From Piliocolobus tephrosceles (lineage: Eukaryota > Chordata > Mammalia > Primates > Cercopithecidae), in NCBI RefSeq assembly GCF_002776525.5, contig NW_022327642.1:811092-875091 (forward strand): 64,000 nucleotides of DNA, read 5' to 3'. A program made the position numbers and the translations under genes. This document shows, in pieces, positions 25,983 through 41,010 of this stretch. Numbering within the stretch: position 1 is the first letter of the stretch; every line of letters begins with the position of its first letter. Below the pieces are notes generated by a model that saw nothing but the letters and a program-made list of their open reading frames with translations, was not told the origin of the DNA and did no database searches.

Positions 25983-28759
25983 TTCCCCTCAGTTTACCTA
26001 GATAGGACTTTTGTAACTCATGTACCTAATTGCATCTTTCAAGATGTATATGTATATGCATCTTCCAAGAATGTATTTATCCCTGGCTAAGCACCATCTA
26101 GCAACCAGATGGTCAGATATGTAAGCTTTCATTAATATATATTCACTTCAAACAATATTGTACTACATTTTACTTTTTACTTATGTTCCATCTGGTCCAA
26201 AAGTATCTTAAAAAGAAGACTTCACTAGGATTGTTCAATTCTCTCATAAATAAAAAAGGGACTGATTTATAATAGTTTAATTGGAGTATAACTAACTTTA
26301 TAATTGAGTCGCTGAGAAGTTACATATTTAAATCAAACAAATAAAAAATAAATTCAGAGTCATTGCATTAATATAAGCTTCACACAGGTTCCTGTCTTGA
26401 AAATTCAGAATGGTTGTCTTATGGTTGGTTTATTCTCAGTCTTACTCTTGAGTTAGTCTCAGTTCTGTTCGTGCATTGTAAAGGTCTTGTGCCATTCCCT
26501 TTTCACATGTATTGCATAGAGCTTAAGAATATCACTACACTTTATGAAACTGGCAATTAATCTGCTTCCAAGACTTTACTTTTGTATTTGGATTCAAATT
26601 CATTATTTCCACCTTTCTTACTTCTTTAAAAAAATGTACATTTAGTATTTGTATTGCATCAGTCCTCCTGTTCCTCCATATATTTTCCTTTTCTGTTTCC
26701 GCTTTTTTTCCTTTAAGCCTGAAAATAATTGTCTGGTTGACTTTCCTCTAACCCTGAGCTTCCCATCCTGTGTGGTCATCAAGCATTTTTGTTATTACTA
26801 TCTTTTAGTAAGGCTACACGTTCCCTGAAGCTGTAGTGTTTGAAATATATTCCAGAATGCTTTCTCCACACAGTTTGGGAGCTGTTAATTTTCTCAGGAA
26901 ATTTCATCAGTTTTGCTTTCTGGTAGAATGTTATTCTGGAACACCAGCCCAAACTCCTAGTGCTTCCATTTTAAGATTTTTTAGGCCACGCTAAAGCAGC
27001 AGCCCTTTAAAGTCTACAGCTTCCAGGAAGCTTTGCCAGCACTCCCTTACTGGCAGATCACTTTACTCCAGATCACTTGTTCTTGTGTTCACATTTTAAA
27101 CACAAATTCTCAGCTTTTAGTTACTTTTCTTGAAATCTTAACTAATGAAAATGTGGCAATTGCCTGCAGTAGAAGTTTGATATTATATGTGTTGAGTAGA
27201 TACTGTGACTACTAGCACCACCTTCCCAATACTGTAATTATGAAGAATGTTTATTTAAAAAGTAAGATATTTAAAAGAAGATTCAGTATTCATAACATTG
27301 ATGTAATTGATAGTGGCTAATTAATAGAAATCCATTAAGCAATCCATTGAAATTATAAGGTACTATTTTAGCATAATAAAATGTTCAAGAATTACTGAAG
27401 ACTATGGTTAGATTATCTACAGCACCAAACATTAATATTTCATTTAGATAAATTATTTTTCAACTAAAATTATTTTTCAGCTGAGTCATCGAATACTAAC
27501 TAAACTATAATTTCTTCTGGGTTAATTTTTTCACCTATGTCTACCTTTGTATATTATTGGGAAAAAAATGTGTGGTTAATTTTTCTAATTTTTGATATAT
27601 AATATCAATATTTGTGTTCAAAATATATGTACATACACATACATACTTATGTATACACATAAATCTAGAGAAATAATAATCAAACTTTTCAGTATAACAC
27701 ATGTAAACAACCAGATTATATATTTTTTATTATAACTTAGTAACAAATTAATCCCTTTTCATGCAAATTGTCCTTAAATTCTAAAGCAGCATTGTACTAC
27801 AGTTTATAAAAAAAACACCAAAAAAAGATTTTGTAGTTGAATGGAAAAGAGAAATTTTTGTTACTGCTTGTTAGTACACACCTTCCTATCTGCATATTTT
27901 AAATAAATGTTTCTTGTTAGCTGATTAACATTGGCTTACTAGGGATTATTTTTTCTATGGAAGGCTTAGATGAATCAGTGTTTCTGAGATGCTTTTATGG
28001 CCTTAGCATGTATAACAATGTTTTAGTCCTTAAACCAATTGATTATGTTTCAGATATTTCCTAAGGCAATTTTCTTTTTTTTTTTTTTTTTTTTTTTCAG
28101 AACATGTACAGTAAGTTAATCTATTAAACTGAAGTTCATTTTTTTCCTCTTATATTAAGTCTGATGATGAGGTTATAAGTCTCTAGTGTTAGAAAAAGAA
28201 AACAGAATATACAAATGAAACCTTCTACTTATGGATAATTTCTTCTCACTATCGTTATTGATGCTTTTTATTTCACTTTGAGAATGGTATAATTGTGCCG
28301 TACTTTAAAACTAGCAGTAACAAGAAAGACGCATTATAATAGTTAATTTATATAGAGAGTGTGGTTCCAGAGGCAGAAAATTTATGGTACTCTATATTTG
28401 AAAAGAGTTTAAATTGATTATCCTACTTTTCACCTGGATCAAAAGCCATTTGAGATTGTTCCAGAAAATTTTCAGTCAACAGGCAAAAAATAATTACCAA
28501 TTGTCCAATTACCATTACTCCGATTTGACTATTTTGTTATTATGGATCATTTAATTAACATTTATTGATTATACATATTTCGGTTTTCCTCTGCAATGCA
28601 ATTCCTTACGTAATTGTTGGTGCATGTTTAACTGAATGGTCTTATGATACTGTAATTACTAGAACCTTGTATCATGTTTTGATCTTCTCTCTCATAAGCT
28701 TCTCTGCTGCATTTCAGGAAGTCTCACAACCATGCTCTGTACTTATCAAAAATCATGTC
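25983..28759. other. Unassigned AT-rich sequence
   Basis: About 2.8 kb with no gene. It contains a degenerate ATAC/CATA microsatellite at 27622-27660 and a T run at 28071-28097. Confidence 0.45.
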
Positions 28760-29390
28760 ATCTCCCCAAATCACTAATTTTGCATTTTACTTTGTAGCAC
28801 AACTTTGATTCTTGAAGTACCCTTCCCCATATGATCATTCTTTCATTTTATTGTCACCACTTTTTCCTTGATTCCATTGTCATCAGCCTCTCTTCATCCC
28901 TTAGTTTGATTGTTGAAGCATCCACATTTAATTATTCTTCTATTTCATCATGTCATCTGGTGCCTTCCTACTACCATCATAGTCCTCTCCTGATTCATTA
29001 GCTTCTCTCACCCTTCCCTTCTGCCTTCTTTTCTCTTCTTAACCAGCTTAGATTACATGGATCATTATGTCAATAATTACATGTCAATATCCCAATTTCC
29101 TTTGCCCCATTAATTCTGGTATTCCAATCAAAAAAATCATCAACCCCCAATGAAGTCAACTATCTGTGTTTTCTGACCTGTGTCAGTGCAGCTTAGCTTA
29201 GCTAGTAGCAATAACAATGTACATTAAACTACTCCTGCGACAACTACTTTATATTTGTTAGCTTTGACTGGACTGTCAACATTGCCATGTAATCATACTA
29301 TGTTTTATCTCTCCTACCCTCTGAAAAGATTATTTCAAGCTTGCTCTATTCTCTACAAAATTCCAAGTCTCTATTATTCCCTTCATTCTG
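28760..29390. other. Unassigned pyrimidine-rich block
   Basis: The plus strand is strongly C/T-biased ('ctcttcatccctt', 'cttctctcacccttcccttctgccttcttttctcttctt'). The style recalls antique LINE sequence, but I cannot match a family. No convincing open frame. Confidence 0.4.
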
Positions 29391-29894
29391 AAGATGACCT
29401 GGCCTGAACAAAAACAAAAACAATACCAAAAAAAAAGAAGTTCTTATAAAAGCTTTCAATTTTATATGGGAGACAAAGAAATACAGTTACAGGGAGCTCT
29501 TCAAAGCAGCTTTCTTAAAGTCTTGCTGTCATACCCCCACCTGCATCTGCACTATCCACTCCTTATCCCAGCATTATTAAATCCAATAAAAGTTTTTTGG
29601 GTCTTCTGCCTACTTTACCACAACTTCCTTCTTGAAACACTGTTTTTTTTTTTTTTTTCTATACCAAAGTAAATTTTTGTTCTGCTCCTAACTCTCTGCA
29701 CCCATTTTAACAAGGCCTTTGCTTGCCCATTTTTCTCTGCTTTTCTGTTGAATGTTGGGATCTTCTGGCTCAGTCTGGGCTCTCCTTTCCTTTTCATTCT
29801 GTAGTCTTGTCCAGACCAACTAATTTGGTGAATGGCATTAGGTCAAAACCTGTCATTCATGCCAGTGACCCATGATTATATCTCCAGTCCAGTT
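29391..29894. other. Unassigned sequence with T run
   Basis: Holds a T run at 29642-29659. Overlapping short open frames on both strands have no recognisable domain. Confidence 0.4.
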
Positions 29895-30640
29895 CTCTCC
29901 TGACCTTCAGAGGAATATATTCTTTGTCTTCTAGGTATTGTCACAGATGTTCAGAAGCACATCAAATTCAGTTAAGTCCAAAGCTACACAATACTACACC
30001 CCTACCTTCCTTGCTTGTTCCATTCTTAAAGGGACAGCCATCCATCCGTTTAGAAAATCAGAAACCTAGAAGTCGTTTTGAACATCTTTGTTTCTTTCAC
30101 CCTTTATCCAATCCACTAGCAAGCCATGTTGATATATTTTACCTCCAGAGGTATTTGAGTAACTGTTTCTCCACATTTCTACCATTATGACACCCAAGTA
30201 CAAGCTGCCATCTATCTTCTCTTGCCAACATTGCTTCAATAGTATCAATAATGTTCTCTCTAACCTGCCTATATTTTCTCTTAGATCTCTTTTTTTAATA
30301 CATATATAACAGCCAGAGAGAATTTTGAAAAGGTAATATTATTACTAACCTGTTTATTTCTTAAAACCATTCTGCCCCACTTCATTCTCCAGCTACATTG
30401 GCCTTTAGTCAGCTGTTTAATATGCCAACCCTGCATCTACCTCAGAGCCTTTGCACATATTTTTGCCCCTACTTCAAGGGCACCCCTACTCACACACACA
30501 TAGCTCCATTGCCACCACCCTTACTTACTCATTTTTACATAGCTCAAAAATCACTTCTTCATAGCAATCTCCCTTGACACTCCAGATAAGATTAGTCTCC
30601 TGCAATTGACTTTCATAGTATTACATATATGTTTTTTGTA
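29895..30640 (+). mobile_element. L2 LINE, long 3' segment
   Basis: About 750 bp in L2 order: 'gaaacctagaagtcgttttg', 'tttcaccctttatccaatcc', 'caagctgccatctatcttctc', 'acagccagagagaattttgaaaa', 'aaccattctgcccc', 'cctcagagcctttgcacatat', 'gctcaaaaatcacttcttc', 'tctcccttgacactccagat'. An open frame at 29924-30190 (plus) overlaps the coding portion but carries no intact domain. Confidence 0.8.
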
Positions 30641-30699
30641 AAAGCTGGTTTAACAAGTAAATGTGTATTGATCCAATGATAAAGTTCCTTGGCAAACAA

Positions 30700-32561
<1,862 letters not shown>

Positions 32562-32590
32562 AAAAAAAAAAGAAAAAAAAAGAAAAGAAA
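32562..32590. repeat. (A4-9 G)n purine repeat
   Basis: A runs separated by single G. Confidence 0.9.
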
Positions 32591-32654
32591 ATGTGGCTTA
32601 AGTAAAGGCTACTTTCAGCAACCAAACTCTGCCTTGAACTGGACCTGAGGTATG

Positions 32655-32840
32655 TGCTGTTCCAATGGATCTCAAACCAGGTGGTTTTGTTACGATCACC
32701 TTGGGCAGGGGGTGTCTTTTAGAAATATTCTTTACTCAGATGACCCCAACACAGAGATACTGGTGAAATTTTCTGGGTGGGGACTCTGGAAGGGTTCCCA
32801 GGTGGTATTTATATTCAGCCAGGCTTGAGAATCACTGGCA
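32655..32840 (+). mobile_element. Probable hAT-Charlie (MER5-like) DNA transposon remnant
   Basis: Starts 'ccaatggatctcaaaccagg' and ends 'ccaggcttgagaatcactgg', which are roughly complementary CAGTGGTTCTCAAA-type terminal inverted repeats. 'ggttcccaggtgg' and 'gggtggggactctgg' are internal. Exact subfamily uncertain. Confidence 0.6.
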
Positions 32841-33753
32841 TGCTTGACCCCAATTCACCGATCTATCAATTAAGCAAGGAGCAACATTCAGGTTAAATAA
32901 ACAGCTTAGAGTATCAGAGGCTCAACTCTGAGAATGCCATGTAGCCTTCATCCGTACCCCACTCCATGAGTGGCTGTACTCTTTTATTTACTCAATTGTT
33001 CCACCAAACAGATCCATTGTTTTGATATTTTAACTATTGCTGAAACAAAGCATTAAGTTATTCAAGCAGGCGGGAAATTCAGTGGAAAAAAATCATGCAT
33101 TAAATCACTTGCTTGGCTCAACTGACAGTTGGTTTCTGCTGAATATTGAGTCAGGAAGCCCTTACCCAAATCATCTGTTGATGAAATAATATATCACTAT
33201 ACCACTGAATCTGTCTTTTAAAATATATATATGATTGAACATGAGCAAATCTCTGCATTTATATTTTCTTCCAAAAAAGTACTGTTCCTGTTGTCAAATT
33301 GGAACATATTGTACTTCCTATATATATCACCCACAAGTCATTTTTAAACCTGGATCACTGTCTATCCTGAAATAAAAGGTCTACTACTAGGAAGGGGCGG
33401 CTTTATCCTCCTCCATTCCTCAAAGCTTCAAATTCCCATCTGCTATGCATCGCTAAAGGGCCTGGTGATGCATTTCCCATTGCTTTTGCATTTTTTAAAA
33501 AATAAAACTAAAAGAATTGGTCAAAGAAAATAAAATCCTTTGTCTATGAATTATATGAAATCTAAGTATATTTAGAATATAGTCCAATCTCATTTGTACT
33601 GGCAATGTGTTACAAGTCTTTTTGTATACAGAGGAATCTCTTTGTAATCCCTTTGACCAAGCAGCAGGATCCAATGTGAGACCACTCTTGGTGCTCCTCC
33701 AAATGGTTGCAAAACCACTAGAGCATTTTGATTCACAATGTGGGAAAGGTGTT
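32841..33753. other. Unassigned sequence
   Basis: No gene or repeat recognised. Confidence 0.45.
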
Positions 33754-33842
33754 ATATATGTGTACACATGTGTGTATATTTTACATGTACATGCGTGTAT
33801 GGGTGTATATGTGCATGTATACATATTACACATGATATATAT
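33754..33842. repeat. Degenerate TG/TA/CA microsatellite
   Basis: Alternating pyrimidine-purine tract with many interruptions (TGTACACATGTGTGTATATT... TGCATGTATACAT...). The open frames across it on both strands are low-complexity artefacts. Confidence 0.88.
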
Positions 33843-34075
33843 AGAAAATCTGGCAGGCTAGTAACCCAGTGGATGCTCTCCTGTGAGGACACAGAAAAAG
33901 ATAAAAACCAAAAGCACCATAAAAAGCTAATGGTCACAACCTATAGTAAGAATCTAAAAATTCCACTAACAATCAGGCTTTTGGAACCAGATTAAGAAAA
34001 CTAAAAATGGCTGGCCTAAATAAACTTCACTCCCACTGCCCCTCACTGCCTGACAAACAATAGTAGGAAGATAAT

Positions 34076-34184
34076 ATTTTTTTCTTTCTTTTTTTTTTTC
34101 CTTCCTTTCATCCTACTAGCTAGACTAGAGAATCAGGTTTATTCTACCAAAAAAGAAAAAAAGAAAAAGAAAAAGAAAAAAACC
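34076..34184. repeat. Pyrimidine tract and (GAAAA)n purine tract in inverted arrangement
   Basis: A T/C-rich tract (34076-34110) is followed about 40 bp later by an A/G-rich tract (34149-34184, AAAAG units). The two can pair. Confidence 0.85.
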
Positions 34185-35379
34185 GAAGAGCTGTTCAGTT
34201 TTTCCATGATGGCTCTGAATTTCCTAGTTCCTAAACCTGTTTCTTTTTTTTTAAATGATGGCAAAAGTGAAGTACATTAGTGTTGTTATGACTACATGTG
34301 ATTAATCTACACAAGGCCTTTAGTTAGTGCTTAGCATTGAATATTTACTCTATAATTATTAATGATTAATATTGCACTGTAAGAAGCATACTTTCATAAG
34401 CAGACATGGTACTCATTTTTGCATCTACTCAGAGATCAGAAATTACAGAAAACTGAGAGAAGCCAAAAATTTATAAAGAAAAGACCCATTACCAGTGGTT
34501 CAGTAGAACAGACTCAAGAGAGCATTGCCTGGTAGGGTGGAGGTGCTCAACAGTTATTTGCAGAATTAATGATAATAGCTCTTAATAGAGAGGGAAAGGA
34601 AAAAGCAAGAGCTTGGTGATGGTACGTGTTGAAAGAGCAGGTTTCTGGGTACTATAGAAGTTTAACTTGCTGGAGACAGTCATACCTCAGTACAGCAGAG
34701 AGGTACTGGGTGCTTACTTGTCAAGAAAAGTTTCAGAAGGCTGCATATGCATCAGGGGTGAGGAGTAGGGGGAAGGGGTGTCTATGAAAGGAATCTGCTC
34801 AACCTGCAAGTAGAGAGTAAAATCTGTCATTTGTCTCCTGATGACTACGGAGGCTGGATCAATTTTCATTATTGGAGTGTAGGTAAGAGGGAAAAAATGA
34901 ATTCAAACTTCTTAAGAAATTATAAAGACCAAGGGAAGAGAACATCATTTTCAAGATGATTGCTGGCAAAGTCATACCTCTGAAAAGGATTACCATCAGA
35001 ATCACGCATTAGTAATCATTTGACATACATAAAATCATGAGTTCTATGTGACATTGGCAGAGATTTGCAAGAGAATAAATTGAACTGTGCAGTGATATTG
35101 CTATAATAATAACAATATATGTAACAGTTACAGTAAGAAGTATAATTATGATTATTAATAATGTGGCAAGTATTTGTATTTGATCCTATCAAAAATAAAA
35201 TGCATCAATAACAGTAATGATTATGTCACTGAAATCCAGTTAAAATTATGAAATTATCTTGACATTGTTATATTTCCTAATCATAGCATATGCAAGTCAA
35301 GTGCCTGCCACTTCTGTTAATGTCAGATATGACTGAGGGGTGATGGTCAACTATCAATAACAGCAACCATGTCAGCTGT
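34185..35379. other. Unassigned sequence
   Basis: About 1.2 kb without a gene. A weak L2/MIR-terminus look ('gcattgcctggtaggg...gtgctcaacagttatttgcag') occurs near 34522-34565. Confidence 0.4.
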
Positions 35380-35570
35380 CCTTTCTATGTGTATTGAGCA
35401 TTGTTACCACTAATGTCATGGCAATTCTAAATGTGGATAACTACCTCTTCTCTAGAGATGATGAAACTGTGGCTCTGAAAGGTCAGGCAATTTACCTAGA
35501 GATAATGATGCAGGAAAAATCTGTGTCTGTGGCCAGTACGCTTCTGCATTTTCGTTGAAGTGACCTGCAC
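35380..35570 (-). mobile_element. MIR SINE, antisense
   Basis: 'gtgtattgagcattgttaccac', 'ctctagagatgatgaaactgtggctctgaaaggtcaggcaattt' and the reversed head 'ggaaaaatctgtgtctgtgg' follow reversed MIR order. Confidence 0.7.
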
Positions 35571-35581
35571 ACACACCACAC

Positions 35582-35692
35582 TCTCTGAAACTCAGGTTTC
35601 TGTTTTGCATAATGGAAACATGAACACATTCATTGCTGTGCTATTTTGAAGACTGAATGAGAAAGGCAGTGTGAAAGTGTTTTTAAACATTT
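35582..35692 (+). mobile_element. MIR SINE 3' half
   Basis: 'tgaaactcaggtttctgttttgcataatggaaac', 'gctattttgaagactgaatgag' and 'gtgaaagtgttttta' match the MIR 3' half. It lies opposed to the antisense MIR just upstream. Confidence 0.65.
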
Positions 35693-36499
35693 CCATGCTG
35701 TTGGATCACACTCTCTGTGATGACACCTAAGCATCTGCATTTCCCAAAGATTCATAGGTGATTGTTAATTTTCAGCCACCATTTGGAAATGCCTTTTGAA
35801 GAGAATCTGGCATGAACCACTCAGTCTCACATACTCCCAGAGTTTGATTTATATAGTATTCTCATTTTTAGTTATGGCAATACAAATACTAGTCATCATT
35901 TCAGGCTGTTCTCTCAAACTTTGAATCGCTAGGCTAATCACAGCCTACACGGCAAAATAAGGCCCCTCCATCCACAATCCTGGCATGGATTAGCAGTGTT
36001 GGCCCACCTGTTCCCTGCAAGAAAAGTGCTCAGAGCTGGTGGACTAGTTGCCACTTTTCAGGGAGCTAGGCAGTTGGAGATCCCATACCAGAAGGATGGC
36101 AGCTGGGAAATTCATCATAGACCCAGCAGGATGGAGGAAGGGCAGAAGGTTGTTCAGTACATCTTCCTTACAAAATCTTTAGGAAAATCATTAAGTTTAT
36201 GAAATGCTAAATATGAAAAAAGGAGTGAAGGGGTGGATCCTCTCATCTGGGCCTGACATATGTAGCAGGGTTAAATTGTTAATTTCTAATGCAGATATGC
36301 CAGAATCTGTACCCTCTTTCTATACGTTGTCTAAATATCCTCATGAGTCTTACCATTCTGGCTGGTAGAAAAAAGCATAAAGTTCTCAAGCTTCTTTGAA
36401 AATGTAAAACTTTTTGCTGTTTTTCTTCAAAACATTTCCAAAGAATCTCAAGAAACTCTGCGATGAATTAAAATTTCAAATCCAACTCTGAGCTGTTTT
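35693..36499. other. Unassigned sequence
   Basis: A faint MER5-like segment ('gcatctgcatttcccaaagattcataggtgatt') lies at about 35728-35760. Nothing else recognised. Confidence 0.4.
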
Positions 36500-37480
36500 T
36501 TCCTTTTCTTCTTCCTTCATCCACACAGTTATCCTCATGAGATAGGCGAAGGTCCCCTCTTCCTGGCCTGTCATCTGGGTTTGTACTGGTTCCACCCTCA
36601 AGTGGAATGGTGGGTCTCATCTTTTCTATGAGCATCTGGCATTGGTGGCTACTGAGGCTTCTTTATCCCACTTGTTTGTATATATTCTGTGTTAGCAACT
36701 CCAGTTGCTGAAACTATCCACCGGGAGAACCATAATATCCCCATCCTTTCCATCCTGTTTTCTGGACTCTACCTCTTTTTTATCACAGCTGCGGTAAAAC
36801 AGGCTCAGAACCTTCTTCCATCTGCCCTCCACCTCACTCTGCTTTCTCTGGGCTTTCTCACCCACAAACCAGGCAGTGTGGTTGTTCCACTGTCTGTGAA
36901 GGTAGCTCCAAGGGCAGCCATCTGGCCCTCAACACAGCTGTTTTTCTTGTACCCACTGAAACACTGTAAGATCGGAAAATTTCTTCTACTCCAGGAGTCA
37001 AGATAAAATATCAGAGTAAAGTCACCTTACTGTCATTTTTCATCTGCCTAGGATGCTGCTTGTTTACAGGGAGCACACTTAAAGGCAGTCTGTCCCAGGT
37101 CTCATTCTGCATTGAGACCTCCTTCAGACATTTCTGAACTGCTGCTGTATAGTGTCACTGCCTGTTGAATGTGGGACTTCTCTCAGCAGCTCATGATCAA
37201 CATGTGTTGCACTTTGATAAGAAAGAAGCAAATTGCCTACAACAGGGCTTTCCCAGACTTACTTGTTCGGTTTTCACTACCTTATGGTTTTGATCCCAAA
37301 TGGAGGGCTTGATGTCTGACCTCTGGCTTCACTTCTTCTCCGTTCCAGCCACCGTTCCTAAACCAGAAGGGCATTAATATACTTCACCTTCCTGTATTAT
37401 GAAATTTCCCTGATTAGTCTCGTTGCCTTCTCCAAATGTATCTTTCACGCTTCTTTTAACTTGGGACCATAACACTGGAA
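36500..37480. other. GC-richer block of unknown origin
   Basis: About 1 kb with visibly higher GC and fewer homopolymer runs than its surroundings. A 105-codon plus-strand frame (36689-37006) has an internal leucine-rich hydrophobic stretch ('ILSILFSGLYLFFITAAV') but no family I recognise, and no splice or promoter context supports it as a gene. It could be an unrecognised ancient transposon or an old pseudogene. A CCATCTGGCCCTCA block at 36918 recurs at 50859. Confidence 0.35.
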
Positions 37481-38321
37481 GGGTTGAAGGTGAATACAAT
37501 TTATTCATCAGTTCAATGCTATCTAAAAGATTTTCCTTTTACATTAGATTTCATGCAAGAATTTGGGAGAGGCAGTTCTTTGGAGATGTCAGAAATTAAT
37601 TGTCACTCCACATCTTCAGGTATCTCCCAAAGTAAGAGCATGCTGCCCTCTTAAAGTCAAGACTCATAGTTTATAGCTAAATAAATGGATGCCTAGACGT
37701 TGTTATTTTCTCCCATAAAGCTGTGTGCCATGTCTCTGAATGGTCTGAATGCGAGAATCCATCCCATTTAAAATGGGATACAGTTGAAACTGGACTAACT
37801 GGTCTTCTTTTACCTTCCTTGATAGGCAGGAAGTATTTCTCTCTCTCTGGAAAAAACCATTACAGTCATACTGCATTACTGGCTCTTATAGCAGAATGAT
37901 ACATTTTATTGCCTTGTTTACTAACCCTTCTTGTCCTGGTACACACTGCTGGCATTTTAAAATTTGGCTTTCTATCAAAGCCAAACTGCTTCTTTTAGTG
38001 GTTTTCTTTATTTTCTATTAGAGCATTTTAACCCAACTCAAACAAAACCGATACAAAACTTTTGAATAGCAAAATCCTCACAACCTTTATAAGACAAACA
38101 TGCTTTGTTTCTCATTAGGTTTAGTACAAGGTTCTCTAGTTCTTCTAAAGGGATAAAAACACAAAGTTGGTAGATTATCCTATAGACCACTCAGAAAATG
38201 GCTAATTACTTTGTTCTCTAAATCCTGGCTATCACAGTGACATTGACAAATTATTTTCACTTTTGTTGAGGTTGATGACAAATTTGATGTTTGTTTTAAT
38301 ATAAACTTGACTGTAAGGGGG
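37481..38321. other. Unassigned sequence
   Basis: No gene or repeat recognised. Confidence 0.45.
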
Positions 38322-38545
38322 TGATAGGTTAGTGGTTAAAAAGAGGGCTTTGAAATCAGATCATTAGCATTCAAGTCTCAACACTGCCACTGTTGGGTCT
38401 GTGATCCTGGGCACACTAATAATGTCTGTAGTAAGATTACCATCTACAAAATGTAGATAATACTTACCACTTGATAGAATTGAACTAAAACTATATGAGA
38501 TAAAGTATGTATAGAATCTGGTTCAGCATAAGATCTCTATGGAAA
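38322..38545 (+). mobile_element. MIR SINE, near full length
   Basis: 'ggttagtggttaaaaagagggctttg', 'tcaagtctcaacactgccactg', 'gtgatcctgggcac', 'ccatctacaaaatgtagataatacttacc' and 'aactatatgagataaagtatgtatag' run in complete MIR order. Confidence 0.88.
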
Positions 38546-40001
38546 GACTGAATATGTTATCTAATTGTCAGATACAATTTTCAACAACTAATTAAGATGA
38601 TAATATTAGCGTCACCATATAAACCAATCAACACAAATTAAAGTGGTAGAATATTTTGGTCACATTCACTTCTGTTAATGGTCATAAACCTATTTCTAGA
38701 AGCCAAGAGCAGATTTCATAGGAAGAGAGACATATTTGATATGGAGCTGTAGAGTTTATTGAAGTGTCTCTTGAAATGTATTCCCTGATTAATAAATAGT
38801 GCCTTCCTACATATGGATTTGATTTCATCTTCTACTTCATACACAGAGTCCACAAATTCCCTGTAAGACATTTGAACCTAGCTACTAGAAAAAATAATAG
38901 GAAGTGTAAAAACTAATGAAGTTACAAATAAATTAACAGCCTACTTGACAATCAATGTGAAATCAAGTTTAATCTACCTCTTAATCTAAGGAAAATTAGT
39001 AAGGGACATTTTTGTCTGCACAGCTTTGACATTGAGCTATGTTTGTGCTTTCATGCAATGCAGATTTTGCTAGTTTATTTCCACATTAATATCTGCCTCT
39101 ATCATAGATTTGGCCTGAAACAATATTTCAGGGAAAAGTTTACTAAAAAGGGTAACAAATTGATTTCATTTTATAGTGAAATTTCAGAATCATTGCTCTC
39201 TTCCTGTTCTTTTTCAAAGGGGTACATGCATAATTAGTTTACTTTGTATTGCATATTTTTATATTCTTTTTCCTCTTCCTTATGCTCTTCACTGCTGTGT
39301 TTATATTTATATAACAGGTGCAAACTGACCTTATAATGGAGTGAAAAATTCAGTAATTTGGCTCACCTCTTCCATCTAGATTACTAGAAATGCAGCTTGC
39401 CAACTCACTTCCAATGTACAGAATATTTTGCCACCTAGAAAAGATGTATTGGAATGAATATACAGAATATAACTTGCACATGCACATGCAAACACTTACA
39501 TACACAAGGCCACAGATACGTGATGCTTGCCTGCAACAATATTTCTGAACAATCATTTAATCAATAACTATCTTTGAGGAATTAATATGTTCAGAAATGT
39601 GATATACGGTGATGACACAGCTGTAATAAACACAAGAATTCTGCCTTTGTGGTGACTCCAGTGCCAACATCACCCATTTAATTTCCAGCAACTATTGCTG
39701 AGTACTTCAGCTGCTATTTTACTGTAGACATTTTCTAAGCTGAAGGTCTCTCACAGGGTTTTCTCTGTAACTCAGTTCTACTGGAATTCTCCCATTGCTT
39801 TTTAGCACAGCAGCACTGTATTGTGAGCATGCTACGAAGACCTGTTCTCTGGTTATAGACTGCACCATTCATTGAAGTGGCTTTATTCTCTTCATGAAAC
39901 TGCTAGACCTGGCCCAGTTGCCATGCTAGATCACATTTACCCCCGGCTTGTGGGGAATAAGCAAATTGACCTTCTCAATCATTTCAACCACTACACCTTT
40001 C
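38546..40001. other. Unassigned AT-rich sequence
   Basis: About 1.45 kb with no gene. A faint reversed L2-like end is possible near 39560-39650. Confidence 0.4.
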
Positions 40002-40026
40002 TTTTGTTGTTGTTGTTGTTGTTGTT
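40002..40026. repeat. (TTG)n microsatellite
   Basis: About eight TTG units. Confidence 0.95.
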
Positions 40027-41004
<978 letters not shown>

Positions 41005-41010
41005 CAATGT

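Noticed and set aside
33495..33995. Cluster of open frames on both strands
   Set aside because: They run over a degenerate TG/TA/CA microsatellite that keeps several frames open at once.
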